Below are positions 23,633 through 35,607 of a stretch of DNA of 64,000 nt, piece after piece. Position 1 is the first letter of the stretch; every line of letters starts with the position of its first letter. The notes under the pieces are model-generated. The model searched no databases. It saw only the letters and a list, made by a program, of their open reading frames with translations, and was not told the DNA's origin. The position numbers and the translations under genes were made by a program. The stretch lies in the NCBI RefSeq assembly GCF_020379485.1, contig NC_063438.1, positions 6,404,835-6,468,834 of the forward strand, given 5' to 3'. Origin of the DNA: Brassica napus (taxonomy: Eukaryota; Streptophyta; Magnoliopsida; Brassicales; Brassicaceae).

Positions 23633-24761
23633 TAACGGCGAAGATTAGGGTTGCAGATTTTGAGTTGGAGAAGATGAAAGAGTGAAATGTCTATTTTACC
23701 CCTCATTTAAGTTTAAATCGAGAAAAATATAATAAAAACATCAGCTGCTAGTCGAACCCGTGACCTCCACGTTCCTATAAAAAGCTCCGAACCACCACAC
23801 CACACGATATATATTGTCATATCACTACATTATAGATTAATATGCGTAAAACTAGGCGCCGATTAATCCCCGCCTTCTCCCCGTTTAATTGATTCGGCGC
23901 TAGGCCTGGGTCAGCCGCACGCGTTGCGCCTAGCGAAATTCCAAACATGGGGTAAAACATTTAAGAGCATGACTTAATTAAGTTATAAGGTTTTCAACCA
24001 TTGGCTATAAGTTCATCTATAAGATCGTTGTAGAACTGCACCCCCTCCTTGTTTACACCTTTCCTTACACTTCCATCTGAGAATTGATATATGCGTGAAG
24101 TTAGAAGCTAACATTACCTCTTTTCAAATTTACATTTAGATTCTAATTAATAGTATGTGGTTTGGTTAAATGATTACAAGGAAGAATGCGAAGGACTTAC
24201 GAGGGAAGATTCTGGTCCATGAGATTGAAAATCTGAACCCATTCGTTTTCAATTCCTTCATTAATTTTATATCATCCTATATAATATCACATCCCACGCA
24301 ATCCTTTCAATATAGACATGAAATAATATATACTACTATTTAATACACATTGGAATTTTTATTTTATAAAACCAGTAAACACATTGTAACAATGACGTAC
24401 CTTGTACCGGGTATAAAAGTCGACTCCCATATCTGCATCATCCCCATGTTCAACCTTGTCTGAAAGATATGACAATAGCGGTGATTCATTGTTTATGAAG
24501 GATTTAGTAATGTAATTTGGTGATTTAAAATTAACATAAAAACAAAATGTGTTAGACTAAGTTATCAAAATAAAAGAAACTATTTCAATGATTTCAACTC
24601 TAAGTCCCTAACCATTTGTCGGCCAAAACAAAAGCTAACCATTTCAGATACATATGAAATAGTACAATAGACGATATAAGACATGTTTTGATCAAAAAAA
24701 AAAAAGACATGTTTGTTTTTCTTGATTTTGTTAGATTTCGAATTTTATAATCACTTTCTAA

Positions 24762-25538
24762 GGATATTTTCAATCATGACACCAATTTTAGTGTTAAAAT
24801 TACGTTAAATTTGATGTTTGATGTCATACTTTTTTTTTGTCAAATCCAACCATAAAATTAAATATTACACCAAAAGTACTATTATATATTATTTGATGTT
24901 TTTAATTTTAATTTGTTTTAAGTTTTATTATTTTTAATTGATAAATAATTATTTTATCACATTTAAATATTATGTTTTTTTAATTTTATGTTTATAAAAA
25001 TTATTTACATTTATATTTTAATTTTAAGATTAGTATTCTTTTATGTATTTATTTATATTAAAAATTACAAACTATTAATTATGAAAAGCACATAAATAAT
25101 AATATGTTTAGTTCATTTTTAATATACATTTAATCTTATCCAGTGTATATTATTAATTTATATATTTTATAAAATATTAACTAAAATTTTATATTATTAA
25201 AAATAAAATATAAAAGTTCTATGATATTTATTTTTTACGATATAAAGTAAATGATAATAATAATTTACTGATTACTTACTTGAAATAAAATTAAAAAAAT
25301 TTTGACTATGTAGAAATATTAAAAATAATATAATAAAAATTAGTTACAAATTTGAAACAATTAATAATAATAATTGAAATATATTATTAAATGAAATATA
25401 ATAAAATATGTATATTAGATATTTGGTATGGTGAATTGTAACACTATTCAGTCTACACCAAATTTGGTGGGATGATGTCATTTTGGTGTCTTATTGAAGA
25501 TGCAATTACACCATTTTGGTGTCCTATTAGAATTGGCC
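24762..25538. mobile_element. PIF/Harbinger-type element in BGLU33-A intron 2
   Basis: Flanked by TAA (24759-24761 and 25539-25541). Copy B shows the uninterrupted site (CACTTTCTAAGTAATGG). The inner ends carry repeated ACACCAAATTTGGTG-like palindromes shared with the larger element at 27735-28885. It is 777 bp, non-coding and very AT-rich in the middle. Confidence 0.8.
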
Positions 25539-26004
25539 TAAGTAATAGAAAACCGTACTTTATACCAGGAAACATGTGTTTCTTGACAAAAAAAAATACC
25601 AGGAAACATGTGTGTAAATTCATCCCATCTTGTGAAGCCTCTCCCAGATCCTTTTTTAGCACCTTCAACCTATAACTCGGAACACATCAAAAATGATAAG
25701 ATTAATTTATCAATGTTGTAATTAATGGATGTCATTATATTATGTTTAAGATATCATCAAAGGTATACTGACTTGAAATGCAGAAACGGCTGTTCCAAAG
25801 ATGAAATCTTTGGGGAAATCATGCTTGTGGATTTCGAACTCGAGATCCTCATCGCTTGGTTGAGGCCTAGCTTCAGCGTTGAAGCTAAGGGTACTCTTAA
25901 GGGCTAAAACCCCTAGGAATAAAGTGAGAGTAGTGGTAGCCATTATATTATATGAGTGGGTTTCTTGTGAATGTTATGGTTCGTCTACTTCCCAAGCCGT
26001 CTTC

Positions 26005-26012
26005 TATTTATA
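26005..26012 (-). promoter_or_regulatory. TATA box of BGLU33 copy A
   Basis: TATAAATA on the minus strand, 62-69 bases upstream of the ATG at 25943. It lies within sequence conserved with copy B (CCCAAGCCGTCTTCTATTTA on the plus strand). A leader of about 30 bases is expected. Confidence 0.6.
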
Positions 26013-27734
26013 GAAAAGAAGCCTCAAGTGTATTCTGATAAAAGGGCAGCTTCAAGTGTTGCATTGAGTTAAAGGGAACACTTAATTAGTCAGTATCCGT
26101 AGTTTTATTTAGTTGTAAGTCACATGATTAGTCATTATTCCTAATTCTATTATCACTTTCCGTACTGGAAAATTATCATGTTGCAAGTCGTAGATCGTAG
26201 ATCGCACGACACGTAAACGAATATAATCTTAGTCGCAGATCGCTACGAACATGACCAATATGCTTAGTAAACTAATTACAATTCATCGGCCACAAATATT
26301 AGAAACTTGTTTGACTATTTTTCTCAATGAAATAAAAACTGACCAAATGAAAGAATTTATAGTTTGCTGTGAATCAAATTTATGAAATTTTCAAGTTGTG
26401 TCATTGTCCAATAAACAATACGAAATGCCTTTAATGACTTTTAAAAGGTTACTATAATACTTTGCTCAAAGCTTTAGCATTTTATTATTCCAATCGTATC
26501 TAGAAGTTTTTTTCCAAGATAGTTACATATGAAGAAATAAAAAGGTGAATTGGTGAGATAATCATCATAAGAAAAATATTTAATAAAATAACCATGTAAA
26601 TATTTTCTAGAGAAAAATTTGATATTTTTGCACATGTTTAGACCTTTCGTTCTTCCAACAAGCATGAGTGATTTTTGATCAAAACTAACGCAATATATTA
26701 TACTATATTTATTAACCCGATTCATATCAATATCATATCAGCACATTTAAAAATGAAACAGAAAGAAAAAGAATGAAAAAGGAAGAAAGAACCAAAATAA
26801 GAGAGAAACTGATAAAGATAAAAGAGGAGAGGAGACATATGAAAAAGAACAAATGAAGAATGGGAGGAAAAGATGAGATAAATGAGAAAGAACTAATAAT
26901 GTTATTTTGGATAGTGGGAAGATCACGTCCATGTCACGTCTTTTTCTGGGTTTAAGCTTTTTCTTTAGAGGAATTGCACTGTATAATAATTAAACAAATT
27001 ATATTTTATTATCTAATTAAAAAAAATCTGTCCACAATATTCAATATTTTTTTATCATATATACCAAAATGCCATTCAAAAATAACCTGTTAACTGTTTT
27101 TTTTCTTTATTTCAAATCTATATTTTTTTAATCACCACCATCTATACAATCGGCACTACTATCACCATTAATTGTTTCATTATCTCCACCGTATTTTTTT
27201 TGCTCCAGTCCCTCTCATTCTCTGCTGCGGTTACATGTACCATTTCCACCGGTATCATCATATACATTTATCTTCTACAGCGTGAGTGACTCAAAACTGA
27301 TCGAAAAAGATGAGTAAGTTTTATTTACTATGTTCTATTCTATAATATGCATATATAATAGATATATGTATTATGTTTGTTCTATTTATATTACGTAACA
27401 CAATATATTTTGTTACTATAATATTTTATCGTGTTTCATTTTATTTGACAATTACTAAAAAATATTTTTTTTTTGAAATATAATTTGTAATTTTCTTAAG
27501 TTCTAACCATCTTTATATATTCCGGTTCGGATATGTTTTATTAACATTTTTACATAAACAAATTTACATTTTGAATCTCGGAAAGTGTGATTTGTTATTA
27601 CATATGCAGATTAGTAATGAGAAACTTACAAAAGAATAAATATGTGCAAAATAGAACTATTTGGTATGAATTTTTATATAGTGGTTGGTAAGATTATTGT
27701 TGTAATAATTCTTAATAGAATAGTGATAGATCAA
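26013..27734. other. End of duplicated unit A and unique AT-rich DNA
   Basis: 26013-26540 is BGLU33 upstream DNA homologous to unit B. 26740-26900 is purine-rich. Around 26916 the text GTGGGAAGATCACGTCCATG resembles the kinase leader near 40021-40040, so the unit A copy may end within what was originally kinase upstream DNA. No gene seen. Confidence 0.4.
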
Positions 27735-28885
27735 GGGCATTTCCAACCACAACACCAAATTTAGTGTTGAAATTACACCAAATTTGGTGTTTTGCTGTCA
27801 AAGTTTATATTCCATCTCCAACCAATACACCAAATTCATTTTTTTATTACTTAATATTACAAACTTTTTAATTTTGATAATTTAGTACATTAAGTATTGG
27901 GAAATTTTATGTTTACTACTTCTGAAAATAACTTGTTCACTGAGTAACAAAAAAACTCTTATGCTCTTGTTATCCATATATATATAATAAATTATTATTT
28001 AAATAAATAAATAAAAATAAATTAAATAAATAAATAAATAAAATAAAATATTTTTTCAAATTTGAACTTTTTTATAATTTCTTTTTTATTTCTTTTTCAA
28101 AATTTTGTTTTTGAAAATCGAAAAATATGTTTGAAACTATTGTTAATTTTTTTAAAGTATTTATTTATATATTTATTCGAATCTTAAATTTCACATTCCA
28201 AAAACCCTACCACACTCCTTAACTATAAACTATAAGTCTAGATTAGTTAATATTAGGGGTATAAGTATCTTTTACCATTCATTAAAAGTATAGGTAAAAG
28301 TGATTACTGTAAACATGAAAAGTGATACTATGAATGTGATATATGTGGTAATTTTTCTTAGGTATTTATGATTAATTATATTGATCACATATAAGTTTAT
28401 ATTTATTTATTAGAATTCAGTAATTTTATCTTTTTGTTAATTTATATATGTTATTTTTGTTTTAATTAATTTGTATACTTTATTTATTTTATTTAAAATT
28501 AGTCAAAATTAAAGTTTTACACATTTAAAATGAAAAGCATTTTTATTTTGTTACAATTTAATGTAACTGATAACTCATTTAATTATATTATTAATTAAAA
28601 ATATAAATACAATATTATTTTAATTTTTTAGTCGTATGAAAATTAAATAAAAATGCAATATATATGATATATTCATTTTAACTATAAGTTAAAACTAATT
28701 AATAAAACTAATCTATCTATAACTAAATATAAAGTAATAAAATATATTATTTAAATATTTGGTGTGATGAAGGTGTAACAGTATTCATTCTACACCAAAT
28801 TTGGTGGGATGGTGTAATTTTTAGTGTCCTATTGGAGATGATATTACACCAAATTTGGTGTTTTAGTGTCCTATTGGAGTTTGGC
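27735..28885. mobile_element. Harbinger-like element, relative of 24762-25538
   Basis: Starts GGGCATTTCCAACC and ends ...CTATTGGAGTTTGGC. The subterminal regions repeat ACACCAAATTTGGTG palindromes and CCTATTGGAG. The ends match the family at 24762-25538, but the target duplication is not clear, so boundaries are approximate. It contains a nested Mutator-type MITE. Confidence 0.65.
27899..28357. mobile_element. Mutator-type MITE (family M, copy 1), nested
   Basis: Flanked by TTAAGTATT / TTAGGTATT (8 of 9 match; 27890-27898 and 28358-28366). The interior shares the 'cttaact.taaactataagtctagattagttaa' block and the following GGGGTATAAGT with copies at 42121-42636 and 49765-50053. Non-coding. 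Confidence 0.65.
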
Positions 28886-29152
28886 ATTAAATAATTTCTT
28901 TGAATAGTCACATCCTATGTGATTACTTGGAAGAGAAAATAAGTTCAAATACTGCAACAGCTAGTTTAGTTAGCCTTAAACCAGCGCAAATGACTCTAAA
29001 TACCATTAATATCAAATTCCATTTCTTATAATAAGCATAAATGTAAAATAAATACGTAACCAACGAATACAATAAAGAAATAACCAAAACCTTTTAAAAG
29101 CAGTTCGACTAATCTATTGCGTTAGAGAAGAGAGTGACGAAGTGTCTGATCC

Positions 29153-30670
29153 ATGGCTGCATCTAGAGAATTTATCATAAGAACATTACATCTTGGGTTA
29201 CTTTGTTGTGGGTCTTTAACATGTTTAGGTACTTTCTGCTGGAGGTGTACTTTATGTCTACTTTTTGTATTTTTGTTCCTTAAATACCCCTTTTGAAATG
29301 AGAGTTAAAATCTGGTCAAACAAAAAGTAAACACTAATTAGTTTTTTTCTGTTACAATTAATTGGTAAGTTTATTGAGTAGTGGGATTTGTTTGAAACCG
29401 TTAAATTAAAATATGTTAAACTCAATCGTTCGGTAAATTAATCAGGCTAACACAATTGTTTTGTGGTCAGATATATGTGGTCAAGGATGGTAGATGCAAA
29501 ATATTAACTTTAATTTTATTACCTTGAATCGCCTTAAGTAGGTCATTGAGGTCATTGTTAGGGTTATGGTCTAGGTAGAATGGTTGTGGGAGACAAATGT
29601 ATGGTTATGGATGAGATTACGATGGATGTGGTCAATGGATAGGTATGGTAATGGATGGGATTACGATGGGATTACGATGGATGGGTTAGGATGGAAGTGG
29701 TCTTGGAAGAGGTCATGATTAAGATGGTTGTGACCATGTCTCAAAAGTAGAGTGGATGTGGAGTAGACGCTTGTTTCTGGGATAGTTGTGGATAGAATGA
29801 GGTTAGGTTATAATGGTTGTGGTCATGGCTCAAGTTAGAGTGGATGTGGTCAACCATTTTCTGGGAAACTTGGTCAACCATTTTTTGGGAAACTTGTTTG
29901 TTTCAAAGAGCCTTGAGACCAACAATTATCTAGTCCAAAAGATTCTCTGACAACTAAACAAAAAAAGAAGATCTTGATTAATAAGAAAATTAGGATTTGG
30001 AACACATAAGGAGTAAAATTAGAAGGTAGTGAAAAGTGTAGAGAGTTAATACCTTTCAACGACAGATTTATCGAGTTCATAGTTACAAATGTCATAAAGG
30101 ACCATATCAGAATTTGCGACAAGATATATGTCATTGCCACAAAAGAAGAAAAAAATATGAACATGCTGAAGTTGAAATGAGAATTAATATAATGAAATCA
30201 AAGTTGATTTTTTCGGTTTTGTTGAAGAATCTTGTAAGCATCAACCATGAAAAAAAAATTGAGATGGAGAAGAAAAGAGAGAGAAAAGAATAAAGTGTAA
30301 GAGATAATGGATAAGATGAAATAAGAGGTTGAGAATGTAACCAAACCACGTATTCTTAATTTTTTAAGTCATAAGGGCTTTTTAGAGAATTTACAAGCAC
30401 AAAGTACTTCACATGTTGAAAGTATGTCTGTGTAAATAGAGAAGTGAAAAGTATGTCTAGATGTAAAATTTTCATTTATCATATGTTGCCTCTTAACACT
30501 TCTTTTGTGCACTTCTTTCATGAGAGTCTAGTACTGCGGATGTCAACAGAGGAAGATGTGGCCGCGGAGATGGCAGTCTCCGGGACGATAATGAGCGGTG
30601 TGTGGAGCAGGTCAAAGATGACGTGGATGATGTTTGCTAAGTGATTAACAAGATGCGGATATATGCTTGA
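29153..30670 (+). pseudogene. RALFL17-like secreted peptide gene, copy 2 (interrupted)
   Basis: The ATG and first codons (MAASREFII) are at 29153-29178. The rest of the signal peptide and mature part resume at 30474 after a 1.3-kb insertion. The mature region reads ADVNRGRCGRGDGSLRDDNE then RCVEQVKDDVDDVC and a stop at 30638, shorter than the ancestral ...KMRIYA end. A 5-bp deletion relative to copy 1 (GTC-TAGTACTGCG versus GTCGTGTCTAGTGTTGCG) puts a TAG at the signal-peptide end. Two independent lesions make this copy dead. Confidence 0.65.
29179..30473. mobile_element. Mutator-like insertion in the peptide gene
   Basis: Flanked by the 9-bp duplication ATTTATCAT (29170-29178 and 30474-30482), with copy 1 supplying the empty site. 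Ends show weak inverted similarity (AAGAACATTACATCTTG and GAAAATTTTACATCTAG). The 1295 bp include a G-rich stretch at 29570-29850 with repeated GGATGTGGTCA/GGATGGGATTACGATG words. No transposase. Confidence 0.7.
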
Positions 30671-30689
30671 CCACGACCATGCTTCGTCA

Positions 30690-31790
30690 TCTATACTATC
30701 AAAAGCAAAATACTTCATAGGTTTTTCTCTTTTAACACTATAATTACAATTCTGTGCCATCAAAAAACATATTCTTAGGGTTCGAATGGTAAAAGCAGTT
30801 CAAGTGGTGCAGATCAAACAGATCATGCAGACCAAACAGATCAATAGCAGATCATGTGGGAGAAAGACAGATCAAGTACATCAACGGTTGGACTAGTCCA
30901 ACTAGATTTTAAATTTTAAATTTATATTAAGTTAAGTAATTTTATATATATAAGTATAGCTACAAAATTATTCTAATGCAATTTTATCATTGTTAGAATC
31001 TAAAATGATATAAAAAAAATAAAATGATATAAAATATGACAAAATCAATTTATTTAAATGGTTATTAGAAAACATATGAAATTTTTATGATTTTTATAAA
31101 ATTACAATTTTTAACTTAATTAAAAACCCGCTTTTAATATCGAACCAGATCATGATTTTAGAAGATTATTAAATATATTAATAATTGGTAATAAAATCAT
31201 TTATTGGTCAAAAAAGAAAAAAAGTAGGAGAACATCACTAAATAGTAGTGGACAAAACTGCATCACCAAATAAATTTTAAAAACAGAAAATGGTGAATGA
31301 GTGTAATTCTCCTACAACAAGAGATGATCTGCATTTTTTATGCCTCTCATTCATAACCTTACACTATGATGGAAGGTGTTTCAAAAAAAAAAAAAATACA
31401 ATGATGGGACCCGTTAAAATGTTAAAACAAAGAAAACAAAAAATGAAAAAATACATGGGATCCACCTCAAAATTTAACGCTGGAGAAAAAAAAAACAAAT
31501 GGATCAATAAATCTATAATTAATGTTGGCTGGAAAAAGGAAAATTAACCTACTATATTCACCTCTAGTAATAAGATCAGTAAGTATAAACAATACGAAAA
31601 CTATAAAATTCACTGTCTAATTTTTATACTCGTAAAACAATTTCTATGAGTAAATACATTTTTTATATCATGTCCAATATAGAAGTATATTTTAAATCCA
31701 TAAAAAATCAACAAAACTGTAAATAGATTAGACTATCTTATACAAATATACATAATCTTATAATTAACAAAATTTAACCAAAATTTTAGT
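30690..31790. mobile_element. Probable Helitron-type insertion, 3' end unresolved
   Basis: After the peptide pseudogene, unit B departs from unit A at A|TCTATACTATCAAAAGC, the same 5' terminus as the Helitrons at 1055 and 50963. Homology to unit A resumes near 31795 (TTTTCATACATTTTG). No hairpin plus CTAG was found at the right edge, so the 3' end may be decayed. A CAGATCA-rich stretch lies at 30805-30880. Confidence 0.4.
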
Positions 31791-32148
31791 TATATTTTCA
31801 TACATTTTGTTCGTTTTAATTTATTTTTTTCAAGTTTGTTTCTCTTTTTTGTTGAGGTCGATTCTTCTGTATTTTTCTTTAATTTTGTCTTTCACTAAGA
31901 CTTATGTAACTGCTTTAGGAACAAAAGAGATCTTGAAATTAACATTCCGTAATAGCCTTATTCTTTATTATTAGTACGTGTATACAGACTGCCCACACAA
32001 ATACACAAATATATAGATATGACCATCTCAGTTTCTTATTCATTTTTATTCTGAGCACACCGGATATTATAAACTATATGATTGGCTGAGGTTTTACTTT
32101 TAACAGAAACGAGTAGATCAATGATCATATCATTCTTTCACAATTTCT

Positions 32149-35100
32149 TCAGATATCGCTCGCATAGCTTAGACGCCAGTTATCAGGATCCAAATACTCA
32201 GTGTCGAACAGCTTGGGAGCATATCCTTTCTCTCGATGGCCTTCGAAGTAGCATTTGTGAAGAGACTCTTTCGAATCAAGAAACTCGTTTAGCCACTTTC
32301 CAGATGACCTCATGTGTCGTTTCAAGTTATCATTGAAATCTACGTAATAGAGCCCAAACCTCATTTTATACCCTCTCTCCCATTCGAAGTTGTCCATTAA
32401 CGACCATATGAAGTAACCCTTTAACCTCACATTGTGCAGCCTGCAAACCATCCATCACATGTGTGATATAAAAGTATAAAAATATTTTTCTATGCCTTTA
32501 GTTAAATATTATAAAAGTATTTTTAGTAAAACATATTAGTTAGTGATATATTTAAATATACCTGATGGCTTTACCCATGATTAAGATGTGACTCTTGATA
32601 AATTCTTTTCTCCCGTAGTCGTTTGTGGCTTCGGCTAAGGTCTTGGTTCCGTTGTCGATTTCGTCCATCCCTACCAATTTAGTTTTAGTTAGAATTTTTT
32701 TTACCAAAAAAGAACAGCACCATCACAATGTTATAGTAATTACTCAAGTCACATATGTATATGAGTATGTATTTATATATTGTTTGTTGGGTTACCATTC
32801 TCCATAATGTAAATCTCTGGATTCTTGTATTCGTCTTGGATATGTCTCAAGAGATTCATCAAACCCGCTGGATATATCACTATCCCCATTGAAGTTGTCT
32901 GCAGATTAAACAAGACGTAGTATATAATTGTTAACTGATCACTTTCATTTAATTTTTTGAATTAGAAGCCATCCACTTTAGTAATTTTGTAAGTGAAATG
33001 TTTTCGAAAAAAAACCCATAGAAACTTACTTGACAGATTTTAATAGTCAAGTAAAATCCATAATCTATATATATGTGCTCATGTGTATTATGTGTAATTT
33101 GTATAGACATAAACAAATACCTTGAGATGTGGTGAATGGTTTTGCTCAGCTGCAGGAACCAAAGAAACACACAATAACTATTATTTTCACATATATAGTA
33201 TTGTAGAGAGAGCATATTATATCATTACGCACAAAAATGAAAATGGATAAATATTACGTGATATTTTTGCGCCTAAGTCGTTGGTATAACTAAGCTCCGA
33301 CGAATTGGTATTGGTGAGAGGGGTAGTGAAAAATGCACCATAGTAATTTAATCCGACAAAGTCCAAAGATTTTTTTAGTTTCTCTGATTCTTCTTCGGTA
33401 AATTCAGGCAATCGGATGTTTACATCTTTTTGCATTACCGCTGGATAATGTCCGTACGTGAGAGGACGAAGAAACCTGCAATATCATATATCTTATACAT
33501 AATCAAACATTGTATTAATTAAATCATGAATGCATATCAAAATTGAAAAAAAAAAATAGAAACGCACCATCCGAGTTGGTACTCGAGGGCTCGTCTTGCG
33601 TACTCAACATCTTTACTAGAATTTGGATCTTTAGGCTCGTACCAGTGAGATACCAACACTATTCCAATCTTTCCTCCGTTCTCTTGGCACTATATTTCCA
33701 AACGTAGCAAAGAAATCATGGAACTATTATTTATAGGGTTTAGGATTATATATATGAAAATTTCTAGCACTAGCCTTGACACATTTTCGAAATTCTTCAA
33801 CAGCAGCAAGATGAGAAAGGATCTGGTTATGAGTAACTTTGTAAGGCTCTTCGGAGGAATCTCCTGAAGGACATTTGAGGACTTCAAATGGAGAGCACCG
33901 TCCTGGCGCTTTCTTGCCTTTTGAATAACCAGCAACACTATATACCGATGGCTCGTTAAATGTTGCCCAGTTCTTCACCCTATCTCCGAAATTCTCAAAG
34001 CAGAATTTCGCAAACTCCCGGAAATCCTCTCTACATTAAAATTAATTTGTTAGCATTGGTTATAAGAAATAATCAAATAGTTGAAAAATGTTTTCTTTTT
34101 GGCATATAAAAAAATACATTTTGAGGATTATTTTACATGCAAAATTACTTACACAATTCTTTCGTCTACAAAACCACCATATTCCATTTCTAGAGCGAAT
34201 GGAGATTCCCAGTGAAAGAGAGTAATAGAAGGCTGGATCTCTGTTAATTATTAATACAAAATTGTTACTATATAAGCAAGTTGAAATAACTAGGTAAAAC
34301 ATTTAAGAGCATGACTTAATTAAGTTATAAGGTTTTCAACCATTGGCTATAAGTTCATCTATAAGATCGTTGTAGAACTTCACCCCCTCCTTGTTTACAC
34401 CTTTCCTTACACTTCCATCTGAAAATTGATATATTCATGAAGTTAGAAACTATTAATAACATTACCTCTTTTCAAATTTAGATGTAGATTCTAAATAGTA
34501 TGTGGTTTGGTTAAATAATTACAAGGAAGAATGCGAAGGACTTACTAGGCAACACTCTGGTCCATGAGATTGAAAATCTGAACCCATTCGTTTTCAATTC
34601 CTTCATTAATCTTATATCATCCTATATAATATCACATCCCAAGCAATCCTTTCAATATATACATGAAAATATATACTACTATTTAACAGATTTGTAAACA
34701 CATTGGATTTTTTATATAAAACCAGTATACACATTGTAAAAATGACGTACCTTGTAACGGGTATAGAAGTCGACTCCGATATCTGCATCATCCCCGTGTT
34801 CAACCTTGTCTGAAAGATATCACAATATTGGTGACTCATTCTTTAGGAAGGGTTTAGTAATATAAAGTGGTGATTTAAACTAACATAAAAAATGTGTTAG
34901 ATTAAGTTAGTAAAATATCTCAATGACTTCAACTCTATCCATTTGTCGGCCCCAAAACAATAGCTCATCCATTTCGGATACATATGAAATAGTACAATAG
35001 ACGATATAAGACATGTTTCTTTTTCATTATTTTGTTCTCCGAATTTATAATCACTTTCTAAGTAATGGAAAACCGTAACTTATACCAGGAAACATGTGTG

Positions 35101-35566
35101 TAAATTCATCCCATCTTGTCAAGCCTCTCCCAGATCCTTTTTTAGCACCTTCAACCTATAACTCGGAACACATCGAAAATGATATATTTCTTTATCTATG
35201 TTATAATTAATGGATGTCATTATATTATGTTTAAGATATCATCAAAGGTATACTGACCTGAAATGCGGAAACGGCTGTTCCAAAGATGAAATCTTTGGGG
35301 AAATCATGCTTGTGGATCTCGAACTCGGGTCCAATGATGGTGCCCAGTTCTTCATCGTCTAGGTTGGTGTGCGGTCCAACCATGTCCGAGTCTTCGCTCA
35401 CATGCGGTCCAATAACGATGCCAAGATCGTCATCCAACCCAGTGTTAGGTCCAATGACAATACCGAGATCCTCGTCGCTTGGTTGAGGCCTAGCTTCAGC
35501 GTTGAAGCTAAGGGTACTCGTTAGGGCTAAAACCCCAAGGAATAAAGTGAGAGTAGTGGTAGCCAT
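32149..35566 (-). CDS. BGLU33: BGLU33-type beta-glucosidase, copy B
   Basis: Thirteen exons, high to low: 35258-35566, 35086-35155, 34751-34809, 34546-34621, 34341-34418, 34153-34240, 33775-34030, 33568-33689, 33258-33475, 33121-33149, 32796-32898, 32562-32670, 32149-32440, giving one frame of 602 aa. A signal peptide ([17 protein letters not shown]...) is followed by an unusual acidic segment with LGIVIGP/LGTIIGP repeats. The GH1 barrel then has the acid/base Glu in TFNEP, the nucleophile Glu in IMENG (Met for the usual Thr), and WSLMDNFEW. Arabidopsis BGLU33 (AtBG2, At2g32860) is reported to hydrolyse ABA-glucose ester in vacuoles; the same role is inferred here. Intron 7 uses a GC donor (AAG|GCTAGT; copy A has GTTAGT) and intron 5 a weak GTTGAA donor shared by both copies. 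I chose the ATG at 35566; an in-frame ATG lies 8 codons upstream. Confidence 0.9.
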
Positions 35567-35599
35567 TATATTATGGTACTTACTTCCCAAGCCGTCTTC

Positions 35600-35607
35600 T
35601 ATTTATA
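35600..35607 (-). promoter_or_regulatory. TATA box of BGLU33 copy B
   Basis: TATAAATA on the minus strand, only 34-41 bases upstream of the ATG at 35566, because about 28 bp present in copy A between TATA and ATG are missing. With a start site about 30 bases downstream, the leader would be under about 10 nt. Confidence 0.55.

Larger units (their letters stand above)
20785..23950. mobile_element. Non-autonomous hAT element in BGLU33-A intron 5
   Basis: Flanked by the 8-bp duplication GGTAAAAC (20777-20784 and 23951-23958). Copy B has the empty site (ACTAGGTAAAACATTTAAG at about 34300). The ends are imperfect inverted repeats, CCAGGTTCTAAAACGC and reversed CCATGTTTGGAATTTCGC, followed by GC-rich subterminal DNA. 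Without the nested 2.6-kb element the hAT was about 568 bp. Confidence 0.88.
17401..25943 (-). pseudogene. BGLU33: BGLU33-type beta-glucosidase, copy A (frameshifted)
   Basis: Thirteen exons, high to low: 25773-25943, 25600-25669, 24401-24459, 24201-24276, 23999-24076, 20638-20725, 20256-20511, 20047-20170, 19708-19925, 18383-18411, 18052-18154, 17805-17913, 17401-17692. The GH1 acid/base motif (TFNEP) and nucleophile motif (IMENG) are both encoded. Exon 8 has two extra bases (about 20068-20071, GGGCGCTCG versus GGGCTCG in copy B), which shifts ARRALEY to ARRAPSS and reaches a TGA in exon 9. Everything after that, including the nucleophile, is lost. Exon 1 also lacks the 46-residue acidic segment present in copy B. 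Introns 2, 5 and 9 carry transposons. Splice sites and other codons look sound, so inactivation looks recent. Confidence 0.9.
15920..26540. repeat. Segmental tandem duplication, unit A
   Basis: Contains the RALFL17-like peptide gene (copy 1) and BGLU33 copy A. It aligns along its length with unit B (28910-36880). Left ends share TTGGAAGAGAAAATAAGTTC (15932 and 28929). Right ends share intergenic DNA such as AAACTAATTACAATTC (26268 and 36578) and GACTATTTTTCTCAATGAAA. Unit A is longer mainly because of transposon insertions. Confidence 0.9.
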
